From the NCBI GenBank assembly GCA_034408935.1, contig DAOUMV010000025.1, positions 62,001 through 126,000 on the forward strand: DNA of 64,000 nt, read 5' to 3'. Under the pieces are notes generated by a model, which did not search any database, was not told where the DNA came from, and was given only the letters and a program-made list of their open reading frames with translations. Position numbers and translations under genes: made by a program. The stretch's first letter is position 1, and the number at the start of each line of letters is the position of its first letter. Source of the DNA: DAOUMF01 sp034408935. Lineage in GTDB: Bacteria; Chloroflexota; Dehalococcoidia; SM23-28-2; RBG-16-64-32. This document shows positions 1 to 6,716 of the stretch, piece by piece.

Positions 1-43
1 CGCCAACCCTCCATTGCCGTCTGTCTCAAGCTGAAGGGCATAC

Positions 44-745
44 TTACGATGTCTGCCGCCGCCCAGTCCTATCATCAGGAGGCTTCCAGCCTAGCTTGCG
101 CCGCAGGGTGGCGTAGCGGCTGATGAGGTGCACCAGCGGCGTCGCCGGACGGCCCGCCAGCGTCCCCCAGCGCAGCGCTTCTAAGAATTCCTGCGGCCCC
201 TCGAACGCGGGAGCTTCCACATAGGCCCGCCCCATCTCCCACGGCGAATGGGCGTCGGTCACTGCCACGCCCACCAGACCGTTCTCCTCGGCCGCTCGGG
301 CTGCCCTGTCGTTGTCTCCCTTGGCAGTCGTGCGTGCGTTCATCACCTCGATGATGTCTACCTCCGCGGCCAGGTCCGCCAGGCCTTCGGCGCCGACGCC
401 GCCGCGGAACCGGTCCAGCGGGTGCGGCAGTGAGACCAGCCCCGACTGGGCGCGGATGCGCTCCACTGTCTCCCGCGCGCTCAGTCCAGGCGGCACCTCC
501 TCCGTTAGGAACAGGCCGATGACCTCGCCCTCCCGGGAGCATATCTCCTCGCCTAGGATCACTCGGAAGGGCGCGATCTCTTGCACCGCCAGGGCCCCGC
601 GCATGGTGTCGTGGTCGGTCACGGCCACGCAGGTGATCCCCTTGCGCAGGCAGGCCTCGATGAAGCGCTGGGGCGAGGTTATCGCGTCCGGCGAGTAGTG
701 GGTATGGGTGTGCAGGTCGATGCGCAGGGGCTGGTCGTCGCTCAT
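44..745 (-). CDS. PHP-domain metal-dependent phosphoesterase
   Basis: A 233-residue protein of the PHP superfamily (polymerase and histidinol phosphatase type). The N-terminal DLHTHTHYSPD motif, VTDHDT near residue 43, the SLPHP motif near residue 106 and VTDAH near residue 163 supply the His/Asp metal ligands expected of a stand-alone PHP phosphoesterase (YciV/TrpH-like). The substrate cannot be read from sequence; relatives act on nucleotide 3',5'-bisphosphates or short RNA/DNA 5' ends. Its ATG overlaps the xseB stop by four bases, so it is translationally coupled to the exonuclease VII genes, in keeping with a nucleic-acid end-processing job (inference). It is the last gene of the minus-strand run in this window. 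Confidence 0.85.
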   Translation of the reverse strand: MSDDQPLRIDLHTHTHYSPDAITSPQRFIEACLRKGITCVAVTDHDTMRGALAVQEIAPFRVILGEEICSREGEVIGLFLTEEVPPGLSARETVERIRAQSGLVSLPHPLDRFRGGVGAEGLADLAAEVDIIEVMNARTTAKGDNDRAARAAEENGLVGVAVTDAHSPWEMGRAYVEAPAFEGPQEFLEALRWGTLAGRPATPLVHLISRYATLRRKLGWKPPDDRTGRRQTS

Positions 746-1011
746 TCGGGCGGGATCTCCCCCTCTTCGTCCAGCGGGTACGGCTCCGGCTCCTCGCGCA
801 GGGCAGCGAAATCCTCCTGGAGCTTCGTGACCTTCAGCTCCGCCTGCTGGAGCAGCTCCTGGCAGCGCTGGGCCAGCTTCATCCCCTCTTCGTACAGGGC
901 CAGCGACTCCTCCAGCGTGAGGCCGCCCTCCTCGAGGCGGGCCACCGTCTCCTCCAGCCGCCTGTGCAGGGATTCGAACCCCTCCCGCTCGGACTTCTTC
1001 CTAGAACCCAT
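742..1011 (-). CDS. xseB: Exodeoxyribonuclease VII small subunit
   Basis: An 89-residue XseB. The central segment (about residues 12-60) has the family pattern FESLHRRLEETVARLEEGG followed by LTLEESLALYEEGMKL, which forms the coiled helical hairpin that binds XseA. The tail is acidic and proline-rich. Together with XseA it forms exonuclease VII, which degrades single-stranded DNA from both ends to acid-insoluble oligonucleotides. The ATG lies inside the last codons of xseA (11-bp overlap), the usual xseA-xseB arrangement. Confidence 0.95.
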   Translation of the reverse strand: MGSRKKSEREGFESLHRRLEETVARLEEGGLTLEESLALYEEGMKLAQRCQELLQQAELKVTKLQEDFAALREEPEPYPLDEEGEIPPE

Positions 1012-2224
1012 ACTGCCTCGACACCTCGGCCGGGAACTTCCCGTCGTGCACGTGCACCGTCAGCCGGTCGCGTCCCCGCACCTGTTGGACGCTCGTCACC
1101 ACCCGCTTGTCTTCCCGCATCTGGACGACGGCGTAGCCGCGGGCCAGGGTGCGCCGGGGGTCCAGTGACCTGAGCTGGGCGGCGAAGCTGCTCACCCTTT
1201 CGCCCCGCCGCGCCGTGGCCCGCTCCATCGCCACCTCCACCGCCAGCACCAGCCCGCTGAGGCGTTGTCGCCACTGCCCGGCGTCGGGCTGGGCCAGGCG
1301 CAGGCGATGGACCACCTGCCCGATGGCGGCGCGCCCCTGGCTCACCTGCCCCCCTGTCCAGGCCTGGAGGGACAGAGCCAGACCTTCCACCCTGCGCCAG
1401 ACATCGGCGTGGTTCGGCACCGCCATCTCCGCCGCCGCCGACGGCGTCGGCGCTCGCATATCCGCCACGTAGTCGGCGATGGTGTAGTCCGTTTCGTGGC
1501 CGACGCCGCACACGACCGGCGCGCGGCTCCCGTAGACCGCCCGCGCCACGGCCTCCTCGTTGAACGCCCATAGCTCTTCCATCGAGCCGCCGCCGCGGGC
1601 GAGGATGATGACATCGACGTCGCGCTCCGCGTTCAGCCCGCGCAGCGCCGCCACGATCCCCGGTACCGCCTCCGGGCCCTGCACCGCCGTCGGCGCCAGG
1701 ACGATCTCGGCCGCTGGCCAGCGTCGGCCGACAACCTGACAGATATCGTGGAGCACGGCCCCCGTCGGCGACGTGACCACGCCTAGGCGACGCGGGAACT
1801 GCGGCAGCGGCCGCTTGCGGGCCGGGTCGAACAGCCCCTCGCCTTCGAGTTGCTCCTTCAGCCGCTCGAACTGGGCCTGCCACACGCCCACGCCCGCTGG
1901 CTGCACGAAGTCCACGATGAGCTGGAGATCGCCGCGCGCCTCGTAGAAGGAGACGTTCCCGTGGGCGAGCACCTGCGCCCCGTTCTCGATCGGTGCGCCG
2001 CCGTGGGAACGGCGGAACATCACGCAGCGGAGCTGGGCCTCCTCATCCTTAAGGGTGAAGTACAGGTGGCCGGCGCTAGAGCGGGTCAGGTTGGACACCT
2101 CTCCCTCCACCCAGATGTTGGACAGGCGGAGGTCGCTCTCGATGAGCTCGCTGAGGTAGCGGGCCAGCCAAGAGACGCGATACGCCTCGATCAAGTGTTG
2201 CTCATCCTCGCCCAAGGTACTCAC
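1001..2224 (-). CDS. xseA: Exodeoxyribonuclease VII large subunit
   Basis: A 407-residue catalytic subunit of exonuclease VII. An N-terminal OB-fold (about residues 20-110, including LSNIWVEGEVSNLTRSSAGH and YFTLKD) is followed by the exonuclease domain with the family motifs GVVTSPTGAVLHDI, ILARGGGSMEELWAFNEE and GVGHETDYTIADYVAD. The protein ends with a typical C-terminal GYAVV segment, so it looks complete. The start is GTG at 2224. It begins inside the 3' end of efp, which suggests coupling to the upstream gene. The role is removal of single-stranded DNA in mismatch repair and damage repair. Confidence 0.95.
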   Translation of the reverse strand: MSTLGEDEQHLIEAYRVSWLARYLSELIESDLRLSNIWVEGEVSNLTRSSAGHLYFTLKDEEAQLRCVMFRRSHGGAPIENGAQVLAHGNVSFYEARGDLQLIVDFVQPAGVGVWQAQFERLKEQLEGEGLFDPARKRPLPQFPRRLGVVTSPTGAVLHDICQVVGRRWPAAEIVLAPTAVQGPEAVPGIVAALRGLNAERDVDVIILARGGGSMEELWAFNEEAVARAVYGSRAPVVCGVGHETDYTIADYVADMRAPTPSAAAEMAVPNHADVWRRVEGLALSLQAWTGGQVSQGRAAIGQVVHRLRLAQPDAGQWRQRLSGLVLAVEVAMERATARRGERVSSFAAQLRSLDPRRTLARGYAVVQMREDKRVVTSVQQVRGRDRLTVHVHDGKFPAEVSRQYGF

Positions 2225-2759
2225 CGGAACGCGTATCCACCTTCACCGTATCGCCGACGTTGATGAACAGCGGCACCTGCACCGTGATACCGGTCTCCAG
2301 CTTGGCGGGCTTCGTCCCCCCCTGCGCCGTGTCTCCCTTCACCCAGGGGTCGGTCTCCGCCACCGTCAGCTCCACCGCCGCCGGTAGCTCCAGCCCCACC
2401 GCCTCGTCGCCGTACATCAAGACGTCGCAGGTGGCGTTCTCCTTCAGGTAGTCCAGTGCGTCGCCCAGCCGCTCCCGACTGAGGGGGAACTGATCGTACG
2501 TCTCCGTGTTCATGAAGTGATGCAGGTCGCCGTCGCTGTACAGGTACTGCGAGGGCTGGCGCTCCACCCGCGCCCGCTGGAAGCGAGCTCCCGCCATCAC
2601 CGTCCGCTCGATGGTATGGCCGCCGCGGATGTCCCGCAGCTTCATGCGTACCTGGGCGGTGCCCCTCCCCAGCTTGATGTGTGCCACGTCCAGCACCTGA
2701 TACAGCGTGCCGTCCATCTCCAGCGCTATGCCTTTTCTCAGGTCACCCGTCTCGATCAT
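2202..2759 (-). CDS. efp: Translation elongation factor P
   Basis: A 185-residue EF-P with the three expected beta-barrel domains; the N-terminal KOW-like domain reads GDLRKGIALEMDG and the C-terminal OB domain ends in VDTRSGEYLGRG. EF-P rescues ribosomes stalled on polyproline. The tip of the first-domain loop is LGRGTA, so residue 32 is Arg and position 34 is Thr, where the well-known lysine-modified EF-Ps have Lys at the tip. That resembles the Arg32 class modified by EarP rhamnosylation in some proteobacteria, or may be unmodified; no earP, epmA, epmB or ymfI candidate is in the window. It sits between the UbiA fusion gene and xseA, in the common aroQ-pepP-efp neighbourhood. Confidence 0.96.
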   Translation of the reverse strand: MIETGDLRKGIALEMDGTLYQVLDVAHIKLGRGTAQVRMKLRDIRGGHTIERTVMAGARFQRARVERQPSQYLYSDGDLHHFMNTETYDQFPLSRERLGDALDYLKENATCDVLMYGDEAVGLELPAAVELTVAETDPWVKGDTAQGGTKPAKLETGITVQVPLFINVGDTVKVDTRSGEYLGRG

Positions 2760-2771
2760 CCAGTCCTCTCC

Positions 2772-4136
2772 CTACTGCGTAAGCGAGCTGGCCAGCACAC
2801 CGGCCGCCAAAAGTAGCCCGTAGACCATCGATAGCTGCGCCGTCTGCTGCGGTAGCAGAGCGATGGCTGGCCGCAGTTGCTCCTTTCGTACCCTCACCGG
2901 CTGCAGCGCTTTCCAGGCCAGGGGTATGGTGACGATGGGCAAGAGCATCCAGGGCGATACTGCCGCTCCGAAGCCTGCGACGAAAGCGTAAGGGGCCAGC
3001 ACCAGGGCAGCGTAGACCCAGCGCGACAGGTCGTCGCCCAGGAGCTGGGCCAGCGTCAGGGCGCCGCTGCGACGGTCGGCCTGAACGTCGCGCAGGTTGT
3101 TGGCGTGCAGGATGGCGTCGACGATGAGCCCCAGCGGCACCGCGAACAGCAACGGCAGCAGGTCCATCTCTTCTGTCTGTACCATGTACGCCCCGAGGAC
3201 CAACAGCGGCCCGAAGGCGGCGAAGATGCCCAGATCTCCCAGCGCCCTGTACTTGTAGCCCAGCGGGTCCGCTGTGTAGAACAACCCTAGGGCCAGGCCG
3301 ATGCCGCCCAGGGCGAGAATGGCGAACCCGGCCTGCGAGACCAGGAACCCGCCGATCGCGCCGCCCACCGCGAAGGCCGCCAATCCTCCCATCACCACGT
3401 CCCTGGGTCGCAGGATGGCGTCCACCAGCGTCCGGTCATCTGCGTCGGCGGAGCTGTCCACGCCGCGTCGGAAGTCGAAATACGTGTTGAACAGGTTGGC
3501 ACCTATGTGGAACAGCAGCCCACCCACGAGCGTGAGCACGAATAGGCCGCCCCCGAACTCGCCCGCCCGGTGGGCCAGCGCTCCTCCCACCAGCATCGGT
3601 ACGATGGACGCCGGGAACGACCATGGCCTCGTCGCCAGCAGCCACGCCTTGGGCCGGTCCAGGGGGCCCATCTCCTCCTTCGTCAGCCACTCCTCGCCCC
3701 GACGGTACAGGGTCACCCGAGGGAAGATCCCCGCTGTCATGTCGGACAGCGAGAGGCGCTCCGAGATGATGCGGACGATGGTCAGCCCGGGCACCGCCTC
3801 CACGAACCCCTCCAACTCTGGAACCTTCTGGGACATGCGAGCGAACAGCTCTCGATGCTCCGCTGGCGGGCCAACGACCGTCGCCAGCCCCGTCCCCTGC
3901 ACGAACCGATCCGGAATCTGCCGGTTCATGGTGAAGGCCAGCCGCGGATTGCGCTTCAGGTTGACTATCGTCTGCGATGTGGCCTCTACCAGACAGAGGA
4001 TGTCGAACCCATCCTCGACGAAGAACATCGTCGCGCACCAGGGGCTCGACTCCCCCTCGCTGGCCAGGTTCATGACCTGGTTTTCGGCCAGTACCTGAGC
4101 GATGCGTCTCTTCAGACCCTCCTTCTCTTGGGCCAT
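2772..4136 (-). CDS. FMN-binding PNPOx-like domain fused to UbiA-family prenyltransferase
   Basis: A 454-residue two-domain protein. Residues 1 to about 145 resemble the pyridoxamine 5'-phosphate oxidase-like split beta-barrel family (VMNLASEGESSPWCATMFF; LKRNPRLAFTMN). From about residue 160 the rest is a polytopic UbiA prenyltransferase with both aspartate motifs, NTYFDFRRGVD near residue 215 and NNLRDVQADRRSG near residue 345. The nearest characterised type is MenA, which prenylates 1,4-dihydroxy-2-naphthoate in menaquinone synthesis; the aromatic substrate here is not certain. The flavin/cofactor-like domain could bind F420, FMN or heme. No other quinone-pathway gene is nearby. The fusion is unusual; no frameshift or stop lies between the halves. 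Confidence 0.85.
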   Translation of the reverse strand: MAQEKEGLKRRIAQVLAENQVMNLASEGESSPWCATMFFVEDGFDILCLVEATSQTIVNLKRNPRLAFTMNRQIPDRFVQGTGLATVVGPPAEHRELFARMSQKVPELEGFVEAVPGLTIVRIISERLSLSDMTAGIFPRVTLYRRGEEWLTKEEMGPLDRPKAWLLATRPWSFPASIVPMLVGGALAHRAGEFGGGLFVLTLVGGLLFHIGANLFNTYFDFRRGVDSSADADDRTLVDAILRPRDVVMGGLAAFAVGGAIGGFLVSQAGFAILALGGIGLALGLFYTADPLGYKYRALGDLGIFAAFGPLLVLGAYMVQTEEMDLLPLLFAVPLGLIVDAILHANNLRDVQADRRSGALTLAQLLGDDLSRWVYAALVLAPYAFVAGFGAAVSPWMLLPIVTIPLAWKALQPVRVRKEQLRPAIALLPQQTAQLSMVYGLLLAAGVLASSLTQ

Positions 4137-4153
4137 ACGTCCCTCCTCTTAGG

Positions 4154-5275
4154 CTATCGCTCGTCCGGCAGCTTGGGCGCGCGGCTCATCACCCGCGCCT
4201 TTCCCTCCTCGATGACTATCATGTCCTCGATGCGCACGCCACCCCAACCGCTAATGTATATCCCTGGCTCGATGGTGGCTACCATCCCGTCCTTGATCTC
4301 GTCTTTCGATGTCTTGGCCAGTCGTGGCGACTCATGGACTAGCAGCCCGACGCCGTGGCCCAGGCCGTGCCCGAAGTTCTCGCCGTAGCCCGCTTCGGCG
4401 ATGGCGCTGTGGGCCAGCATATGTGCCTCCTCCCCACTCATGCCCGCCTTCACCAGCTCCTCCGCCGCCAGTTGGGCCGTCAGCACGATGTCGTAGATCT
4501 CGCGCAAACGGCCGTCTCTCTCCTCGCCCACCACTATAGTGCGGGCGAGGTCGGAGCAGTAGCCGCCTACCCGTACGCCCATGTCGATGATTACGGGCTC
4601 GCCCGCGCGGATGGGGTGGTCGCGGGGCTGGGCGTGCGGCATCGCCCCCCACGGACCCGACGCCACGATCGTCTCGAACGAGAGGCCGTCGGCCTCGTGC
4701 TCACGGGCGTACTTCTCGATCTCCCAGGCCGCCTGGCGCTCCGTCCACCCCGGCTCGATGCGCTCAGTGACAGCTTGGAACACCTCGTCGCCCAGGTCCA
4801 CCGCCCGCTGGATGGCGGCGATCTCCTCCGGCTCCTTGATGGCCCGCAGCTCCTCCACCAGCGGCGGTGCCGCCAGCAGCTTCGGCCGCTCCCGCGGCTG
4901 TATCTTCTCCAACGCCTTCTTCATCTCTTGGTAGGCGCTCACGGTAGCGCCTGTCGGCTCAAAGCCGATGCGCTTCCCCATCAGCCCCGCCTCTCCCACC
5001 AGGCCGCCGAACCAGCTCCGTAGGCCGTCTTCGGTGCGGAACAGGATGAACTCGGGCGCCTCTCGCTCCGCCTGCTCGACATAGCGAAAGTCTACGGCGA
5101 TGTAGGCGGAATCGCTGGTGATGAGGAGCCAGCCCGTGGAGCCGCTGAAGCCGGACAGGTAGCGTCGGTTGGCCGCATGGGTGTGGAAGGTGTCCTCCAC
5201 CGGGGCCCCCACAAGGAACCCGTCCAGCCCGACATCTGCCATCCTCTCCCTCAGCCGCTGCAATCGTGCGCTCAT
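4154..5275 (-). CDS. M24 family Xaa-Pro aminopeptidase
   Basis: A 373-residue creatinase-fold peptidase. An N-terminal creatinase-like domain (about residues 1-135) precedes the pita-bread catalytic domain. The five metal ligands are visible: two Asp in IIDMGVRVGGYCSDLART, His in NFGHGLGHGVG, Glu in TIEPGIY and Glu in VRIEDM. The size and context match the YqhT/PepP type proline peptidase found beside aroQ and efp in many bacteria. It removes N-terminal residues preceding proline in the cytoplasm. Its ATG overlaps the aroQ stop by four bases. Confidence 0.93.
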   Translation of the reverse strand: MSARLQRLRERMADVGLDGFLVGAPVEDTFHTHAANRRYLSGFSGSTGWLLITSDSAYIAVDFRYVEQAEREAPEFILFRTEDGLRSWFGGLVGEAGLMGKRIGFEPTGATVSAYQEMKKALEKIQPRERPKLLAAPPLVEELRAIKEPEEIAAIQRAVDLGDEVFQAVTERIEPGWTERQAAWEIEKYAREHEADGLSFETIVASGPWGAMPHAQPRDHPIRAGEPVIIDMGVRVGGYCSDLARTIVVGEERDGRLREIYDIVLTAQLAAEELVKAGMSGEEAHMLAHSAIAEAGYGENFGHGLGHGVGLLVHESPRLAKTSKDEIKDGMVATIEPGIYISGWGGVRIEDMIVIEEGKARVMSRAPKLPDER

Positions 5276-5715
5276 GCGCTTCGCTCTTTCAAGATGCCGA
5301 CCAGCGACTCCAGCGCCGCCAGGTAGCCCCGCCAGCCCAGTCCGCTCACCTGGCCTACTGCCAGATCGGCGAGGACGGAGTGGTGCCGGAACTCCTCCCG
5401 TGCATAGATGTTGGAGATGTGCACCTCCACGAATGGCAGCTTGGACGCCGCCAGGGCATCGCGCAGGGCCAGGCTGTAGTGCGTCAGGGCACCGGGGTTG
5501 ATCAGGGCTCCGTCGGCGCCTTCCGCCTGATCTTGTAGGAAGCCAATGATTCCCCCCTCGCTGTTCGACTGGAAGGCGCTGATCTCCGCCCCTAGCTCGG
5601 CGGCGCGCCGGCGCACCCTCTCTTCGATCTGCGACAGGGTGACGGAGCCGTAGACGTCGGGCTCCCTCTGGCCCAGGGCGTTCAGGTTAGGGCCGTTGAT
5701 CAGCAGTATGCGCAC
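5272..5715 (-). CDS. aroQ: 3-dehydroquinate dehydratase, type II
   Basis: Type II dehydroquinase, third step of the shikimate pathway. Motifs LLINGPNLNALGQREPDVYG, FQSNSEGGIIGFLQ, INPGALTHYS and EVHISNIYAREEFRHHS carry the catalytic Tyr and His. The GTG at 5715 is chosen because it places INGPNLN at the usual distance from the N terminus (147 aa, as expected); the longer frame to 5751 would read into the repeat region. It is coupled to the downstream M24 peptidase. Other shikimate genes in the window are aroE, aroC and the fused aroKB. Confidence 0.93.
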   Translation of the reverse strand: MRILLINGPNLNALGQREPDVYGSVTLSQIEERVRRRAAELGAEISAFQSNSEGGIIGFLQDQAEGADGALINPGALTHYSLALRDALAASKLPFVEVHISNIYAREEFRHHSVLADLAVGQVSGLGWRGYLAALESLVGILKERSA

Positions 5716-5738
5716 GCCGCTTATACCCGTCCGTCCCA

Positions 5739-5804
5739 AGCAATGGAGCAAAGAGAATATCGGCGCGGAATGCGGACAGTCGCTTGCTCCATTGCTCCTT
5801 TGCT
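5739..5804. repeat. Inverted and tandem GAGCAA-type repeat between xer and aroQ
   Basis: The 13-mer AGCAATGGAGCAA at 5739-5751 recurs inverted at 5784-5796. The right arm continues as a degenerate 8-9 bp tandem series (TGCTCCAT, TGCTCCTT, TGCTCTAT, TGCTTCTC) into the 3' end of the recombinase gene. It could fold as a long hairpin in the xer-aroQ transcript. Function unknown. Confidence 0.6.
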
Positions 5805-6716
5805 CTATTGCTTCTCTCTTGCCTTCAGCCGTACTTGATTATAGAATGCTCGCTCATATGCGCGCCTCTGCTGCTCCTCCGTCACGTGCGTGTATATCTG
5901 CGTCGTGTTGGCGCTGGCGTGTCCCAGCAGCTCCTGCACCACCCGCAGCTCGGCGCCTCCGTCCAGCAGGTGGGTAGCGAAGGAGTGCCGCAGCAGGTGA
6001 GGAAACACCCGCTGGTCCAGGCCGGCCTTGAGCGCGTGGCTGCGCACGATCTTCTGGATGGAGCGGCCGGAGAGCCGCCGCCCGTCTCGGTTCACGAAGA
6101 GCGCCGTCTCCCCCGCCCGGCTGAGCTTGTGTCGACCCTCTCGCAGGTAGCGCCGCAGCGCCTCCGCCGCTGGCCGGCCGATGACCACGACCCGTTCCTT
6201 GTTCCCCTTGCCACGCACGCGCACGAGCTGTTCGCGCAGATCTACCCCGGCGGCGTCCAGTGCCACCACCTCGGCCAGGCGTAGCCCCGCCGCGTACATC
6301 AGCTCCAGGATGGCGCGGTCGCGCAGCCCCTGGGGCGCATCGGAGTCGGCCACCTCGATGATCGCCGTGAGCTGCTCTTTCCCCAGAACCTCCGGCAGGC
6401 GCCGCTCTCGCTTGGGGCTGCTCACGCCAAGGAGAGGGTCGCGCTGCAGAATGCCCTCCCGCGTCAGGAAGCGGTAGAAGGTGTGGATGGTGCTCACCTT
6501 GCGTCCGACGCTGGCCGGTGCCGTCCCGATCTCCCGCAGGTGGGCCAGGTAGCGTCGGAACGCCTGCCGGTCGACCTCCAGAGGGCCGACATCCTCCTCG
6601 GCTTCCAGATAGCGCCCGAAGTCGCTCAGGTCGGCGCGATAGTTCCTGAGGGTGTAGGAGGAGAGGTTGCGCTCCGCTGTCAGGTAGCGGAGGTAGACCT
6701 CAATGAGCTCTTTCAT
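5805..6716 (-). CDS. Tyrosine recombinase XerC/XerD
   Basis: A 303-residue phage-integrase-family recombinase. The N-terminal SAM-like core-binding domain (LRNYRADLSDFGRYLEAE) is followed by the catalytic domain with the Arg in AAGLRLAEVVALD, HLLRHSFATHLLDGG, the second His in LLGHASANTTQIYTHV and the nucleophilic Tyr in that last motif. Length and gap-free alignment with Xer proteins argue for chromosome-dimer resolution at dif rather than a mobile integrase. The location directly after topA and dprA is the conserved dprA-topA-xerC order. XerC and XerD cannot be told apart by eye. Confidence 0.93.
   Translation of the reverse strand: MKELIEVYLRYLTAERNLSSYTLRNYRADLSDFGRYLEAEEDVGPLEVDRQAFRRYLAHLREIGTAPASVGRKVSTIHTFYRFLTREGILQRDPLLGVSSPKRERRLPEVLGKEQLTAIIEVADSDAPQGLRDRAILELMYAAGLRLAEVVALDAAGVDLREQLVRVRGKGNKERVVVIGRPAAEALRRYLREGRHKLSRAGETALFVNRDGRRLSGRSIQKIVRSHALKAGLDQRVFPHLLRHSFATHLLDGGAELRVVQELLGHASANTTQIYTHVTEEQQRRAYERAFYNQVRLKAREKQ

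Noticed and set aside
5715..5751. Longer aroQ starting at 5751
   Set aside because: It would add 12 residues encoded by the inverted repeat, and the family starts right at the ILLINGPNLN strand.
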